In this document: piece after piece, positions 12,974-22,318 of the stretch | How positions within the stretch are numbered: the stretch's first letter is position 1 | Layout: every line of letters starts with the position of its first letter | Assembly (NCBI RefSeq): GCF_029439465.1 | Contig: NZ_JAROAV010000010.1 | Location: 1 to 64,000 of the forward strand | Source of the DNA: Luteipulveratus flavus | GTDB lineage: Bacteria; Actinomycetota; Actinomycetes; Actinomycetales; Dermatophilaceae | Length of the DNA stretch: 64,000 bases | Direction: 5' to 3' | Notes under the pieces: model-generated | What the model was told of the DNA's origin: nothing | Database searches by the model: none | The model's input: only the letters and a program-made list of their open reading frames with translations | Translations under genes and position numbers: made by a program

Positions 12974-12979
12974 ACGCTA
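12974..12979 (-). promoter_or_regulatory. -10 box TAGCGT before the winged-helix gene
   Basis: Minus-strand TAGCGT ends 7 nt before the ATG start. Confidence 0.55.
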
Positions 12980-13008
12980 GCGGCGAACGCGGACAGGAAC
13001 GGTCCGCC

Positions 13009-13581
13009 TCAGCGCAGGTCGAGCCGCATCAGTACCCGTGGGAACCCGTTCAGCACCGAGTCGGTCGGTGCGGCGACCTCGAAGCCGGCGGCCTCGAAGA
13101 GCGCCCGGGTGCCGACGTACGCCATGGTCGGGTCGACCCGCTCTCCGCCGTTGTCGACCGGGTACGCCTCCAGCACGGGCGCGTCGTGGTCCCGGGCGAA
13201 CGCGACGGCTCCGGCGACGAGGTGGTGGGAGATGCCCTGCTTGCGGTGGCCCGGGCGGACACGCACGCACCACACCGACCAGACCGCCTGGTCGTCCACG
13301 TGCGGGATCTTCCGGCTGGTGGCGAAGGTCGTCTCGCTGCGAGGTGCGACGGCCGCCCACCCGGCGACCTCGTCGCCGTCGTAGGCGAGCACGCCGGGCG
13401 CGGGCTTGCGCCGGCACAGCCCCTTCATGTACTCGCCGCGTGCGGTGCCCACCAGGGCGCGGTTCTCCTTGGCCGGGATGCGGTAGCTGAGGCACCAGCA
13501 CACGTTGGCGTCGGGCCGCTTCGGTCCGAGCACGGCGGCGACGTCGGTGAACCTCGTGGCCGGTCGCACCTCGATCGCCAC
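13009..13581 (-). CDS. GNAT family N-acetyltransferase
   Basis: A 190-residue acyl-CoA transferase. The GNAT acetyl-CoA site is seen in VWCVRVRPGHRKQGISHHLV, preceded by the beta-strand GWAAVAPRSE. An N-terminal CWCLSYR is typical of a subgroup of actinobacterial GNATs. The start is the GTG preceded by GAGGAG; this binding site abuts the stop of the upstream gene 10 bp away, so the two are co-transcribed. A longer frame upstream overlaps that neighbour and is rejected. The substrate is unknown. Confidence 0.8.
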   Translation of the reverse strand: MAIEVRPATRFTDVAAVLGPKRPDANVCWCLSYRIPAKENRALVGTARGEYMKGLCRRKPAPGVLAYDGDEVAGWAAVAPRSETTFATSRKIPHVDDQAVWSVWCVRVRPGHRKQGISHHLVAGAVAFARDHDAPVLEAYPVDNGGERVDPTMAYVGTRALFEAAGFEVAAPTDSVLNGFPRVLMRLDLR

Positions 13582-13591
13582 GACGGGCTCC

Positions 13592-14848
13592 TCAGACCCG
13601 CTCTGCGGTGCAGGTGAAGCCCTTCGCCCGCAGCCGGTCGACGAGAACGTCACCCAGCGCGGTCGCGGGCGTCAGCACGCCGCCGTTCATCCCGGCGGGC
13701 AGCGGGCAGCGGTCCCGCTCGAGCGCGAGGCACAGAGCGCTCTCGCCGAGCATGACGGCGGTGGCCGCGTACCCCGGATCACCCTGTGCCCCAACGATGC
13801 TGCGGTACTGCGAGCCGTCCGTCGTCGTCGTCCGGACCTCCATCCGGAAGAAGCCCTCGACCTGCGCCTTCTCGCTCGGGCCCTCGCCGGGGGAGGGCAG
13901 CAGCCGGTCGGTCACGGGACGAAGGAGCGGCACGTTGAGGGCGGCGAAGCCGGCGCCGAGGGCACCCGCGACGGCGTACGCGGTCGCACGACCCTTCGTC
14001 CCGTCGCCCGTACGCATGACCTCGCGGTAGCGGAAGCCCTTGCCGTACGCGTGGCCGAGCAGGGCGTTGCTCCGTCGGACGATCCGGGTGTTGAACATCG
14101 CCATGACGAAAGGCGCCGTCCAGGAACGGATCTCGTCGCTGTGGCGGACGGCGGCCGAGTCCTTCCACTCGCCCTTCGGCTCGGCGGCGCGGTCAGGGCT
14201 CAGGGCGAACTTGTCGAGCGCGACCGACCGGGCCGCCTTGTCGCCGCGGATCTCGTCCAGCTGCTGCCGCGCCGACGCGATCGTGCCGCCGCTGAACCCG
14301 CCCTTGAGCGTGGCGTACAGCGTGGTGTCGGTGAGCTCGCCGGCACCGTCGGCCTGCGCCTGCTTGGCCGCGAGCATGACCGCGAGGTCGGAGGGCACCG
14401 AGTCGAAGCCGCAGCTGTGCACGATCCGGGCGCCGGACGCCTCGGCGATCTCCTGCACGCGGTCGATCGACTTGCGGACGAAGAGCACCTCACCGGTCAG
14501 GTCGACGTAGTCGGTGCCGGTCCGGGCGCACGCCTCGACCAGCGGCAGACCGTACGACGCGTACGGGCCGACGGTCGTGATGACGACCTGGGTGCGCTCG
14601 GCCAGCGCCGCGAGGGAGGCCGTGTCGGTGGCGTCCGCGACGATCAGCTCCCAGTCGGCTGCGTTCGCGCCGAGCTCGGTGCGGACCTTCTCCAGCCGCT
14701 CGCGGCTCCGTCCGGCCAGGCCGATCCGGGTCCCCTCCGGAGCGGCTGCGGCGAGATGGCGGGCGGTCAGCCGTCCGACGAAGCCGGTCGCGCCGTACAG
14801 CACGACATGCAGGTCACGGGTGGGGCGGGAAGCGCTGGCGGGACTCAT
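13592..14848 (-). CDS. Saccharopine dehydrogenase-like / trans-acting enoyl reductase family protein
   Basis: A 418-residue protein with an N-terminal NAD(P)-binding Rossmann fold: VVLYGATGFVGRLTARHL, then LAGRSRERL. The conserved TTVGPYASYGLPLVEACA and TDYVDLTGE follow near residue 100. This is the pattern of saccharopine-dehydrogenase-like proteins related to mycobacterial trans-acting enoyl reductases of lipid synthesis. No polyketide synthase is nearby, so a lipid role is only family inference. A TACGGT box 7 nt before the ATG marks the start. The GNAT gene follows in the same transcript. Confidence 0.8.
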   Translation of the reverse strand: MSPASASRPTRDLHVVLYGATGFVGRLTARHLAAAAPEGTRIGLAGRSRERLEKVRTELGANAADWELIVADATDTASLAALAERTQVVITTVGPYASYGLPLVEACARTGTDYVDLTGEVLFVRKSIDRVQEIAEASGARIVHSCGFDSVPSDLAVMLAAKQAQADGAGELTDTTLYATLKGGFSGGTIASARQQLDEIRGDKAARSVALDKFALSPDRAAEPKGEWKDSAAVRHSDEIRSWTAPFVMAMFNTRIVRRSNALLGHAYGKGFRYREVMRTGDGTKGRATAYAVAGALGAGFAALNVPLLRPVTDRLLPSPGEGPSEKAQVEGFFRMEVRTTTTDGSQYRSIVGAQGDPGYAATAVMLGESALCLALERDRCPLPAGMNGGVLTPATALGDVLVDRLRAKGFTCTAERV

Positions 14849-14855
14849 GGCACCC

Positions 14856-14861
14856 ACCGTA
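14856..14861 (-). promoter_or_regulatory. -10 box TACGGT before the enoyl-reductase-like gene
   Basis: Minus-strand TACGGT ends 7 nt before the ATG start. Confidence 0.55.
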
Positions 14862-14910
14862 GGACGACCACCTCTTGCAGGTCCGAGGCGGAGGGGTATG
14901 GGGTGGGCAC

Positions 14911-16134
14911 ATGACCTCGACTGATGAGCGGACGATCGTGGTGGTGGGTGGCGGCCTGGCGGGCGCCAAGGCGGTGGAGGCGTTGCGCGAGCAGGGTTTC
15001 GACGGGTCGCTGGTGCTGCTCGCCGCAGAGGACCGGCTGCCGTACGAGCGACCACCGCTGTCCAAGGAGTACCTGCAGACCGGCGAGGGCCTGGACGACA
15101 CGACGGTCCACCCGCGGGAGTGGTACGACGAGCAGCGGATCGACCTGCGGCTCGGTCAGCGCGCGACCGGGTTCGACCCGGCCGCGCGGACGGTGACGAC
15201 CTCCGCCGGCGAGCATCTCGCCTACGACGTCCTGCTGCTCGCGACCGGTGCCCAGCCGCGAACCCTGGACCTGCCGGGGGCGGATCTCGACGGCGTGCTG
15301 ACGCTGCGCACCGTCGCCGACAGCGACCGGCTCCGGGCCGCCTTCACCGAGGACGCGCGGGTGGTCGTCGTCGGGGGCGGCTGGATCGGTCTGGAGACCG
15401 CGGCAGCCGCCCGGACGGCCGGGGCGTCGGTCACGGTGCTGGAGTCGTTGGAGCTCCCGCTGCTGCGGGTCCTCGGGCCGAGGATGGCGACGATGTTCGC
15501 GCAGCTGCACCGGGAGCACGGGGTGGACCTGCGCACCGAGACCGAGGTCGAGGGCTTCGAGGGCGACGGGAGCGTGACCGGCGTCCGGCTGCGCTCCGGC
15601 GAGGTGCTGCCTGCCGACGTCGTCGTCGTGGGCGTCGGCGCGGCCCCGGACGTCGAGCTCGCCGAGGCCGCCGGGCTGCGGATCGACAACGGCGTCGTGA
15701 CCGACGCGCACGGGCAGACCAGTGACGAGCACGTCTACGCCGTCGGAGACGTCGCGCAGTACCCGGATGCGTTGTCCGGCAAGCACATTCGCGTCGAGCA
15801 CTGGGCCAACGCACTCAACCACCCGGCCGCGGTGGCGAGCGGGATGCTCGGCAAGGACGCGACGTACGACGACCTCCCGTACTTCTTCACCGACCAGTAC
15901 GACCTCGGGATGGAGTACGTCGGTCTCGGCGAGGCCTCCGACGACGTCGTGGTCCGCGGCGACCTCGACAAGCGCGAGCTGATCGCGTTCTGGGTCCGAG
16001 ACGGTCGGGTGCGCGCCGGGATGAACGTGAACGTGTGGGACGTGGTCGATGACGTCAAGGCGCTGATCCGGTCCGAGAAGCCGGTCGACCTGCAGCGCCT
16101 CGCCGACCCCGACGTGCCGCTGACCTCCGTCTAG
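14911..16134 (+). CDS. FAD-dependent NAD(P)H:ferredoxin/rubredoxin-type reductase
   Basis: A 407-residue pyridine-nucleotide disulfide oxidoreductase-type flavoprotein without the redox CxxC. It has the FAD site VVVGGGLAGAKAVEALR at the N-terminus, the PYERPPLSKEYL motif typical of ferredoxin reductases of oxygenase systems, the NAD site VVVGGGWIGLETAAAA near residue 155, and the second FAD motif YAVGDVAQYP. Such proteins pass electrons to ferredoxins of P450s or dioxygenases; no such partner lies nearby. The ATG start was chosen over an upstream GTG in the same frame. It is divergent from the enoyl-reductase-like gene. Confidence 0.87.
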   Translation: MTSTDERTIVVVGGGLAGAKAVEALREQGFDGSLVLLAAEDRLPYERPPLSKEYLQTGEGLDDTTVHPREWYDEQRIDLRLGQRATGFDPAARTVTTSAGEHLAYDVLLLATGAQPRTLDLPGADLDGVLTLRTVADSDRLRAAFTEDARVVVVGGGWIGLETAAAARTAGASVTVLESLELPLLRVLGPRMATMFAQLHREHGVDLRTETEVEGFEGDGSVTGVRLRSGEVLPADVVVVGVGAAPDVELAEAAGLRIDNGVVTDAHGQTSDEHVYAVGDVAQYPDALSGKHIRVEHWANALNHPAAVASGMLGKDATYDDLPYFFTDQYDLGMEYVGLGEASDDVVVRGDLDKRELIAFWVRDGRVRAGMNVNVWDVVDDVKALIRSEKPVDLQRLADPDVPLTSV

Positions 16135-16138
16135 CCAC

Positions 16139-16226
16139 CCACCCACCCCGCCGGTCGACTGGGGGCGGCCACCCATCCCGCCGGTCAAGTTAGGGGCGGC
16201 CACCCATCCGCCGGTCGAGTAGGGGC
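16139..16226. repeat. Three imperfect tandem ~30-bp extragenic repeats
   Basis: Three units of the type CCACCCATCCCGCCGGTC followed by a variable spacer and GGGGCGG lie directly after the reductase stop. They are non-coding and resemble the extragenic repeats scattered through many actinobacterial genomes. Confidence 0.7.
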
Positions 16227-16239
16227 GAACGAAGTGATG

Positions 16240-16287
16240 CCCCTTATCGAGACCAGCCGAGCGCGGTCGCGGAGTCTCGATAAGGGC
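16240..16287. repeat. Inverted repeat with 14-bp perfect arms
   Basis: GCCCTTATCGAGAC (16240-16253) and GTCTCGATAAGGGC (16274-16287) are perfect reverse complements around a 20-nt loop. The element is a REP-like hairpin; it also lies between two genes on the same strand and could act on transcription. Confidence 0.7.
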
Positions 16288-16323
16288 TCGCCTCCTCGAC
16301 CGGTGACGCAGCAGGGTGGGGAC

Positions 16324-17076
16324 ATGACGTCGTACGAGGAGCTGGTCGCCGAGGCGGCCACCGTGGACGTCAGCGGATGGGACTTCTCCTGGCTGGACGG
16401 GCGGGCGAGCGAGGAGCGGCCCTCCTGGGGCTACCAGCGACTGCTGCGCCGTCGGTTCGCCTCGGCGCGGTCGGCGCTCGACCTGCAGACCGGCGGCGCC
16501 GAGGTCGTGGCCGGTGCAGGGCCACTGCCTGCGCGGTTCGTCGCCACCGAGTCGTGGGCGCCGAACCTCGCCGTGGCGCGGCGTGCCCTCGGACCGCTGG
16601 GTGGTCAGGTCGTCCTGGCGCCGGACGAGGGCCCGCTGCCGCTGGCGGACGCCTCGTTCGACCTGGTGACGACACGGCACCCGGTCGTGACCCCATGGGC
16701 GGAGGCGGCGCGGGTGCTCGCGCCGGGCGGCACGTTCTTCTCCCAGCAGGTCGGGCCGGACAGCGCCCGCGAGCTCAGTGAATGGTTCCTCGGCCCGTGG
16801 CCTCCCGGTCCGCAGGCTCGTGACCCGGAGGTGGCACGGGCACGTGCCACCGGGGCCGGTCTCGACGTGCTCGACCTGCGGCTGGAGCGGTTGCGGATGG
16901 AGCTGCTGGACATCGGCGCCGTCGTCTACATCCTGCGCAAGTGTCCGTGGTGGGTCCCCGAGTTCTCGGTGGAGCGGTACGGGGACCGGCTGCGCGCGCT
17001 GCACGACCTCATCGAGGTGGACGGTGCGTTCGTTGCGCACTCGACGCGGTTCCTGATCGAGGCCCGCAGGCGGTGA
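16324..17076 (+). CDS. SAM-dependent methyltransferase (class I)
   Basis: A 250-residue protein with a class I methyltransferase pattern. Motif I is degenerate (ALDLQTGGAEVVAGAG), and LPLADASFDLVTTRHPV and ARVLAPGGTFFSQQVG match the later motifs of small-molecule methyltransferases. The GTG-free ATG start MTSYEELV is preferred; the frame continues upstream into the repeat hairpin, which is unlikely to be coding. The substrate is unknown. It ends before a second block of extragenic repeats. Confidence 0.75.
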   Translation: MTSYEELVAEAATVDVSGWDFSWLDGRASEERPSWGYQRLLRRRFASARSALDLQTGGAEVVAGAGPLPARFVATESWAPNLAVARRALGPLGGQVVLAPDEGPLPLADASFDLVTTRHPVVTPWAEAARVLAPGGTFFSQQVGPDSARELSEWFLGPWPPGPQARDPEVARARATGAGLDVLDLRLERLRMELLDIGAVVYILRKCPWWVPEFSVERYGDRLRALHDLIEVDGAFVAHSTRFLIEARRR

Positions 17077-17095
17077 GTCTCCCGGCGGCTCACCA

Positions 17096-17233
17096 GGTTT
17101 CGACACGGGCTCCGCTAGCGCTCCGCCCGGCTCAACCAGCGATGGGCGGCTCGACCAGCGGTGGCCGGCTCGCCCGGCTCAACCAGCGGTGGCCGGCTCG
17201 CCCGGCTCGACCAGCGGTGGCCGGCTCGCCCAG
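17096..17233. repeat. Extragenic tandem repeats, 28-bp period
   Basis: After a leader resembling GGTTTCGACACGGGCTCCGC, a 28-bp unit CCGGCTCGCCCGGCTC followed by AACCAGCGGTGG repeats at 17165, 17193 and (partly) 17221. The sequence family (CGACACGGGCTCCGC ... CTCAACCAGCG) is REP-like and occupies the 253-bp convergent gap between two genes. Confidence 0.75.
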
Positions 17234-17268
17234 CCTCGGGTGGCCCGAGCCCGAACCCTCCCTGGCGA

Positions 17269-17312
17269 AAGTTGGCGAGGTGCACACCCATGGATGTGCA
17301 CCTCGCCAACTT
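17269..17312. terminator. 44-bp near-perfect palindrome between convergent genes
   Basis: Arms AAGTTGGCGAGGTGCACA and its exact complement flank CCCATGGA; folding through the centre leaves a single C-A mismatch in 44 bp. Its place between the ends of the methyltransferase and aminotransferase genes suits a bidirectional terminator, although such a long symmetric element could also be a mobile repeat. Confidence 0.7.
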
Positions 17313-17329
17313 CTGCCGGGGGGAGAGCG

Positions 17330-18772
17330 TCAGAGGTGGTTGACGGCCTCGGTCAGGACGCCGCGCAGCTTCTGCTCGATCTCGTCGAACTCGGGCTGGC
17401 CGATGATCAGCGGCGGCGCGAGCTGGACGACGGGGTCGCCACGGTCGTCGGCGCGGCAGTAGATGCCGGCGTCGAACAGCGCCTTGGACAGGAAGCCGCG
17501 CAGCATGCGCTCGGCCTCGTCGTCGTTGAACGTCTCGCGGGTCTCCTTGTCCTTCACCAGCTCGATGCCATAGAAGTACCCCTCGCCGCGGACGTCGCCG
17601 ACGATCGGCAGGTCCTTCAGCTTCTCCAGCGTGGCGCGGAACGCGGGGGCGTTCTCCTTGACGCGGTCGTTGAGACCCTCACGCTCGAAGATGTCCAGGT
17701 TGGCCATCGCGACGGCGGCCGACACGGGGTGCCCGCCGAAGGTGTAGCCGTGCGGGAACGAGGTCGTCCCCTTCTTGTACGGCTCGAACAGCCGGTCGCT
17801 GGCGATCATCGCGCCGATGGGGGAGTAGCCCGAGGTCAGGCCCTTGGCGCAGGTGATGATGTCGGGGACGTAGCCGAAGTCGTCGCACGCGAACATCGAG
17901 CCGATCCGGCCGAACGCGCAGATGACCTCGTCCGAGACCAGCAGCACGTCGTACTCGTCGCAGATCTCGCGGACCCGCTCGAAGTACCCGGGCGGCGGCG
18001 GGAAGCAGCCACCGGCGTTCTGCACCGGCTCCAGGAAGACGGCCGCGACGGTGTCCGGGCCCTCGAACTCGATGGCCTCGGCGATGCGGTCGGCGGCCCA
18101 CCGGCCGAACGCCTTCGGGTCGTCGCGCAGCTCGGGCTGGGCGCGGTAGATGTTGGTGTTCGGCACCTTGAACGCACCCGGCACCAGCGGCTCGAACATC
18201 TCCTTCAGCGGCGGCAGGCCGGTGATGGACAGCGCGCCCTGCGGGGTGCCGTGGTAGGCGATGGACCGGCTGATGACCTTGTGCTTGCCCGGCTTGCCGG
18301 TGAGCTTGAAGTACTGCTTGGCCAGTTTCCAGGCGGACTCGACGGCCTCGCCGCCACCGGTGGTGAAGAAGACCCGGTTGAGGTCGCCGGGTGCGTACGC
18401 CGCGAGCCGCTCGGACAGGTCGATCGCGTGCGGGTGGGCGTAGGACCAGATCGGGAAGAACGCCAGGTCGCGCGCCTGCTTGGCGGCCGCCTCGGCGAGC
18501 TCCTCGCGGCCGTGGCCCGCCTGCACCACGAACAGGCCGGACAGCCCGTCGAGGTACTTGTTGCCCTCGGCGTCCCAGATGTGGGCGCCCTCGCCCTTGA
18601 CGATGATCGGCATCCGGCCGCCGCCACCGCCCGTGGACGTCGGCTCGTAGACCGAGTGGCGGCTGAAGTGGCCCCACAGGTGGTCGCGGGCGGCGTCGTA
18701 CCGGTCGGTGCCGCGCGGCGTCCGGCCCGCCCCGGTCTCGTGGGCGGTCGTGGTCTCGGGTGTCGTGGTCAT
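17330..18772 (-). CDS. Class III aminotransferase (putrescine/omega-amino acid type)
   Basis: PLP-dependent aminotransferase of 480 residues. It has HGREELAEA and the phosphate-site GGGEAVESAWKLAKQY, the DEVICAFGR motif holding the cofactor Asp, and the Schiff-base Lys in TCAKGLTSGY. The family includes putrescine-pyruvate, beta-alanine-pyruvate and related omega-transaminases. An aminobutyraldehyde dehydrogenase and a succinate-semialdehyde dehydrogenase nearby favour putrescine or GABA as amino donor (inference). The ATG start overlaps the stop of the Lrp-type regulator (ATGA), so they are translationally coupled. Confidence 0.88.
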   Translation of the reverse strand: MTTTPETTTAHETGAGRTPRGTDRYDAARDHLWGHFSRHSVYEPTSTGGGGGRMPIIVKGEGAHIWDAEGNKYLDGLSGLFVVQAGHGREELAEAAAKQARDLAFFPIWSYAHPHAIDLSERLAAYAPGDLNRVFFTTGGGEAVESAWKLAKQYFKLTGKPGKHKVISRSIAYHGTPQGALSITGLPPLKEMFEPLVPGAFKVPNTNIYRAQPELRDDPKAFGRWAADRIAEAIEFEGPDTVAAVFLEPVQNAGGCFPPPPGYFERVREICDEYDVLLVSDEVICAFGRIGSMFACDDFGYVPDIITCAKGLTSGYSPIGAMIASDRLFEPYKKGTTSFPHGYTFGGHPVSAAVAMANLDIFEREGLNDRVKENAPAFRATLEKLKDLPIVGDVRGEGYFYGIELVKDKETRETFNDDEAERMLRGFLSKALFDAGIYCRADDRGDPVVQLAPPLIIGQPEFDEIEQKLRGVLTEAVNHL

Positions 18773-19248
18773 CTCGTTCCCCAGTCGTAGCGTTGCTTGT
18801 TGAGCCTGAGATAGGTGAAGGTCTCGGTCGTGTGCACTCCGGGAACCGCGCGCACGCGCCGTTGCAGGAGTTCGAGCAGGTGGTCGTCGTCCTCGCAGAC
18901 GACCTCCACCAGCAGGTCGTAGCGACCCGCGGTCGTGACGACGTAGGAGATCTCCTCGATCTCGCTGAGCCGGTCGGCGACCGGCTGGCTGTCGCCCGTG
19001 GTCGAGACGCCGATCAGTGCCTGCCGCTCGAAGCCGACCTGGGCCGGGTCGGTGACCGCGACGATCTGCAGGACCTCCGACTCCAGAAGTCGCTGCACGC
19101 GCTGGCGGACGGCCGCCTCGGACAGCCCGACCTCGCGTGCGATCGTCGCGTACGGCGCTCGCCCGTCCTGCTGCAGCAGCCGGATGATGGCCTTGGACGT
19201 GTCGTCCAGGGCTGCACGCGGCGTGGTGCGGGTTGACTCGGTCACCAC
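18769..19248 (-). CDS. Lrp/AsnC family transcriptional regulator
   Basis: A 159-residue regulator with an N-terminal helix-turn-helix ([20 protein letters not shown] then [10 protein letters not shown]) and a C-terminal RAM ligand-binding domain ([13 protein letters not shown] through [17 protein letters not shown]). Lrp-type proteins sense amino acids. It precedes and overlaps the aminotransferase gene by 4 bp, so it most likely controls that gene and perhaps the divergent serine dehydratase. The start is one of two tandem GTG codons. Confidence 0.9.
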   Translation of the reverse strand: MVTESTRTTPRAALDDTSKAIIRLLQQDGRAPYATIAREVGLSEAAVRQRVQRLLESEVLQIVAVTDPAQVGFERQALIGVSTTGDSQPVADRLSEIEEISYVVTTAGRYDLLVEVVCEDDDHLLELLQRRVRAVPGVHTTETFTYLRLNKQRYDWGTR

Positions 19249-19388
19249 GTCAGTCTGCCGTCCGATCCGTGGTGAATCAAGTGTCTCCCGACGGAATCCA
19301 TCGTGGCGGAACGGTGGGCCCTATGCTGGGCACGGTGTGCGCACGACGATGTGCGCGCGCTGGTAGGAGCCAACGAAAGGTGTCACCG

Positions 19389-20762
19389 GTGGCACTGAGT
19401 GCCTTTGATCTCTACTCGATCGGGATCGGTCCGTCGTCCTCGCACACGGTCGGCCCGATGCGCGCCGCCAAGATGTTCGTCGACGGGCTGAAGGCCGACG
19501 GCGAGCTCGCCCGCGTCGCCCGGGTGCACAGCGAGCTGTTCGGCTCGCTCGGTGCGACCGGCCACGGCCACGGGTCGGACAAGGCCGTCGTCCTCGGGCT
19601 GGAGGGTGAGGCGCCCGAGAGCGTCGACACCGACACCGCCGACGCGCGGGTCGCCGACACCCGCGCTCGCCACCGGCTGCTGCTCGGGGGTACGCACGAG
19701 GTCGCCTTCCACCCGGACGAGGACCTGGTCATGCACCGGCGCAAGTCGCTGCCGGCGCACCCCAACGGGATGACCTTCCACGCGTACGACGTCTCCGGCG
19801 CGCTGGTGCGTGAGCACAGCTACTACTCCGTCGGCGGGGGCTTCGTCGTCGACGAGTCCGCCACCGGCGCCGACCGGGTCGTGCAGGACGACACCCGGCT
19901 GCCCCTGCCGTTCTCGACCGGCGAGCAGCTGCTGGAGATCTGCGCCCGCGAGCAGATGTCGGTCAGCGAGGTGATGCTCGCCAACGAGCGGGTCTGGCGC
20001 AGCGAGAACGAGATCCGCGAGGGACTGCTGCACCTGTGGTCGGTGATGGCCGAGTGCGTGCAGAACGGCTTCGGCCGGGAGGGCACGCTGCCCGGTGGCC
20101 TGAAGGTGCCGCGCCGCGCGCCCGGCCTGTACCGCGACCTCACCCAGGGCCCGCTCAAGGACGACCCGCTGCGGGTCATGGACTGGGTCAACCTGTACGC
20201 GCTCGCGGTCAACGAGGAGAACGCCTCCGGCGGCCGTGTGGTGACCGCACCGACCAACGGCGCAGCGGGCATCATCCCCGCGGTCCTGCACTACTACGTC
20301 CACTTCGTCGAGGGCGCGAACGACGACGGCATCGTCCGCTTCCTGCTGACCGCCGCGGCGATCGGCATCCTGTTCAAGGAGAACGCCTCGATCTCCGGTG
20401 CCGAGGTCGGCTGCCAGGGCGAGGTCGGGTCGGCCTGCGCGATGGCGTCCGGCGCGCTGTGCGAGGTGCTGGGCGGGACCCCGACCCAGGTCGAGAACGC
20501 CGCCGAGATCGGTATCGAGCACAACCTCGGCCTGACCTGCGACCCGGTCGGCGGGCTCGTCCAGATCCCGTGCATCGAGCGCAACGCGATCGCCAGCGTC
20601 AAGGCCATCAACGCCGCCCGCCTCTCGCTCAACGGGACCGGCGTGCACACCGTCAGCCTGGACAAGGCCATCAAGACCATGCGCGACACCGGTCGCGACA
20701 TGTCCATCAAGTACAAGGAGACCGCGCGAGGCGGTCTCGCCGTCAACGTCATCGAGTGCTGA
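19389..20762 (+). CDS. sdaA: L-serine ammonia-lyase (serine dehydratase), single chain
   Basis: Iron-sulfur L-serine dehydratase converts L-serine to pyruvate and ammonia. The 457-residue chain fuses the beta domain ([18 protein letters not shown] at the start) to the alpha domain with [15 protein letters not shown]. Cluster cysteines are candidates in [18 protein letters not shown] and [19 protein letters not shown]. The GTG start has GAAAGG 8 nt upstream; an in-frame GTG three codons earlier is less well placed. It is transcribed divergently from the Lrp-type regulator, which may control it. Confidence 0.94.
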   Translation: MALSAFDLYSIGIGPSSSHTVGPMRAAKMFVDGLKADGELARVARVHSELFGSLGATGHGHGSDKAVVLGLEGEAPESVDTDTADARVADTRARHRLLLGGTHEVAFHPDEDLVMHRRKSLPAHPNGMTFHAYDVSGALVREHSYYSVGGGFVVDESATGADRVVQDDTRLPLPFSTGEQLLEICAREQMSVSEVMLANERVWRSENEIREGLLHLWSVMAECVQNGFGREGTLPGGLKVPRRAPGLYRDLTQGPLKDDPLRVMDWVNLYALAVNEENASGGRVVTAPTNGAAGIIPAVLHYYVHFVEGANDDGIVRFLLTAAAIGILFKENASISGAEVGCQGEVGSACAMASGALCEVLGGTPTQVENAAEIGIEHNLGLTCDPVGGLVQIPCIERNAIASVKAINAARLSLNGTGVHTVSLDKAIKTMRDTGRDMSIKYKETARGGLAVNVIEC

Positions 20763-20802
20763 CCGACTCCGAGAACGATCGAGTGCCAAGGAGAGCCCTG
20801 CA

Positions 20803-22248
20803 GTGAGCAGTCCCCGTGAGCTGAAGAACTTCATCGGCGGTGCGTACGTCGCGGCCGAGACCGACCAGACCACCGACATCGTCGACCCCTCGACCGCGCA
20901 GGTCGTCGCGAAGGCGCCGGTGAGCACCCAGGCCGACATCGACTCCGCGTACGGCGCGGCCGACAAGGCGTTCGCCGAGTGGGGGCAGACGACGCCGGGC
21001 GAGCGGCAGGAGGCGCTGCTGAAGTTCGCCGACGCGCTGGAGCAGCGCTCGGACGACCTCATCAGGCTGGAGGCCGAGAACACCGGCAAGCCGCACGCCC
21101 TCACCGCGTCCGAGGAGGTGCCGGTCATGATCGACCAGCTGCGCTTCTTCGCCGGCGCCGCGCGGGTGCTGGAGGGCCGGGCCTCCGCGGAGTACATGAA
21201 GGGCCACACCTCGTGGATCCGCCGTGAGCCCATCGGCGTCATCGGCCAGGTCACGCCGTGGAACTACCCGATGATGATGGCGATGTGGAAGATCGCCCCG
21301 GCCCTGGCCGCCGGCAACGCGGTCGTCCTCAAGCCCTCGGACACCACCCCCGAGACCACGCTGCTGATGGCCGAGATCGCCTCGCAGTTCCTGCCCGCCG
21401 GCACGTTCAACGTGGTCGTCGGCGACCGCGACACCGGCCGCATGCTCGTCGAGCACAAGACGCCGGCCATGGTCGCGATCACCGGCTCGGTGCGCGCCGG
21501 CATGCAGGTGGCCGAGGCGGCCGCCAAGGACGTCAAGCGCGTGCACCTCGAGCTCGGTGGCAAGGCACCGGTCATCGTCTTCGACGACGCCGACATCGAG
21601 GCCGCGGTCGAGGGCATCGCCGTCGCCGGCTACTTCAACGCCGGCCAGGACTGCACCGCGGCCACCCGCGTCCTCGCGGCCCCCGGCATCCACGACGACT
21701 TCGTCGCGGCCCTGGCCGAGTACGCCAAGAAGGACGCCAAGGTCGGCATGCCGGACGACGACGACGCGCTGCTCGGCCCGGTCAACAACGAGAACCAGCT
21801 CGCCCACGTCAGCGGCTTCCTGGACCGGCTGCCCTCGCACGCCACGGTGTCCGCGGGCGGCAACCGGGTCAGCGGGCTCGGCGACGGCTTCTTCCTGGAG
21901 CCGACGGTCGTCTCCGGTTTGAACCAGGACGACGAGGCGGTCCAGGACGAGATCTTCGGCCCGGTCATCACCGTCCAGCGCTTCGACGACGAGGCCAAGG
22001 CGATCGCCTGGGCCAACGGCGTCGAGTACGGTCTCGCCTCCTCGGTCTGGACCAAGGACTTCGGCCGGGCGATGCGCGTCTCGAAGGCGCTGGACTTCGG
22101 CTGCGTCTGGATCAACGCGCACATCCCGCTGGTCGCCGAGATGCCGCACGGCGGCTTCAAGCACAGCGGCTACGGCAAGGACCTGTCCATGTACGGCTTC
22201 GAGGACTACACGCGCATCAAGCACGTGATGGCCAACATCGAGAGCTGA
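20803..22248 (+). CDS. Gamma-aminobutyraldehyde dehydrogenase family protein
   Basis: NAD(P)-dependent aldehyde dehydrogenase of 481 residues. It has the nucleotide-binding GQVTPWNYPMMMAMWKIAPA, the general-base Glu in HLELGGKAP, and the catalytic Cys in NAGQDCTAATRV. It resembles the PatD/aminobutyraldehyde dehydrogenase branch, which oxidises 4-aminobutanal from putrescine to GABA. The GTG start has AAGGAGAG 8 nt upstream and lies 40 bp after sdaA, so the two may share a transcript. A strong hairpin follows the stop. Confidence 0.85.
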   Translation: MSSPRELKNFIGGAYVAAETDQTTDIVDPSTAQVVAKAPVSTQADIDSAYGAADKAFAEWGQTTPGERQEALLKFADALEQRSDDLIRLEAENTGKPHALTASEEVPVMIDQLRFFAGAARVLEGRASAEYMKGHTSWIRREPIGVIGQVTPWNYPMMMAMWKIAPALAAGNAVVLKPSDTTPETTLLMAEIASQFLPAGTFNVVVGDRDTGRMLVEHKTPAMVAITGSVRAGMQVAEAAAKDVKRVHLELGGKAPVIVFDDADIEAAVEGIAVAGYFNAGQDCTAATRVLAAPGIHDDFVAALAEYAKKDAKVGMPDDDDALLGPVNNENQLAHVSGFLDRLPSHATVSAGGNRVSGLGDGFFLEPTVVSGLNQDDEAVQDEIFGPVITVQRFDDEAKAIAWANGVEYGLASSVWTKDFGRAMRVSKALDFGCVWINAHIPLVAEMPHGGFKHSGYGKDLSMYGFEDYTRIKHVMANIES

Positions 22249-22264
22249 CAAGGCTGTTCGGCGT

Positions 22265-22302
22265 CAGGAGGCCCGTACGCGAGAGCGCGTGCGGGCCTCC
22301 TG
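22265..22302. terminator. Hairpin between convergent genes
   Basis: CAGGAGGCCCG...CGGGCCTCCTG pairs 11 bp, extended by TACGC/GCGTG, right after the dehydrogenase stop and before the end of the reverse peptidoglycan-binding gene. No T-tract. Confidence 0.75.
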
Positions 22303-22318
22303 CGCATCACCCTAGGGA

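Noticed and set aside
16139-17233. CRISPR array
   Set aside because: Units are adjacent with no unique spacers of constant length and no cas genes are present.
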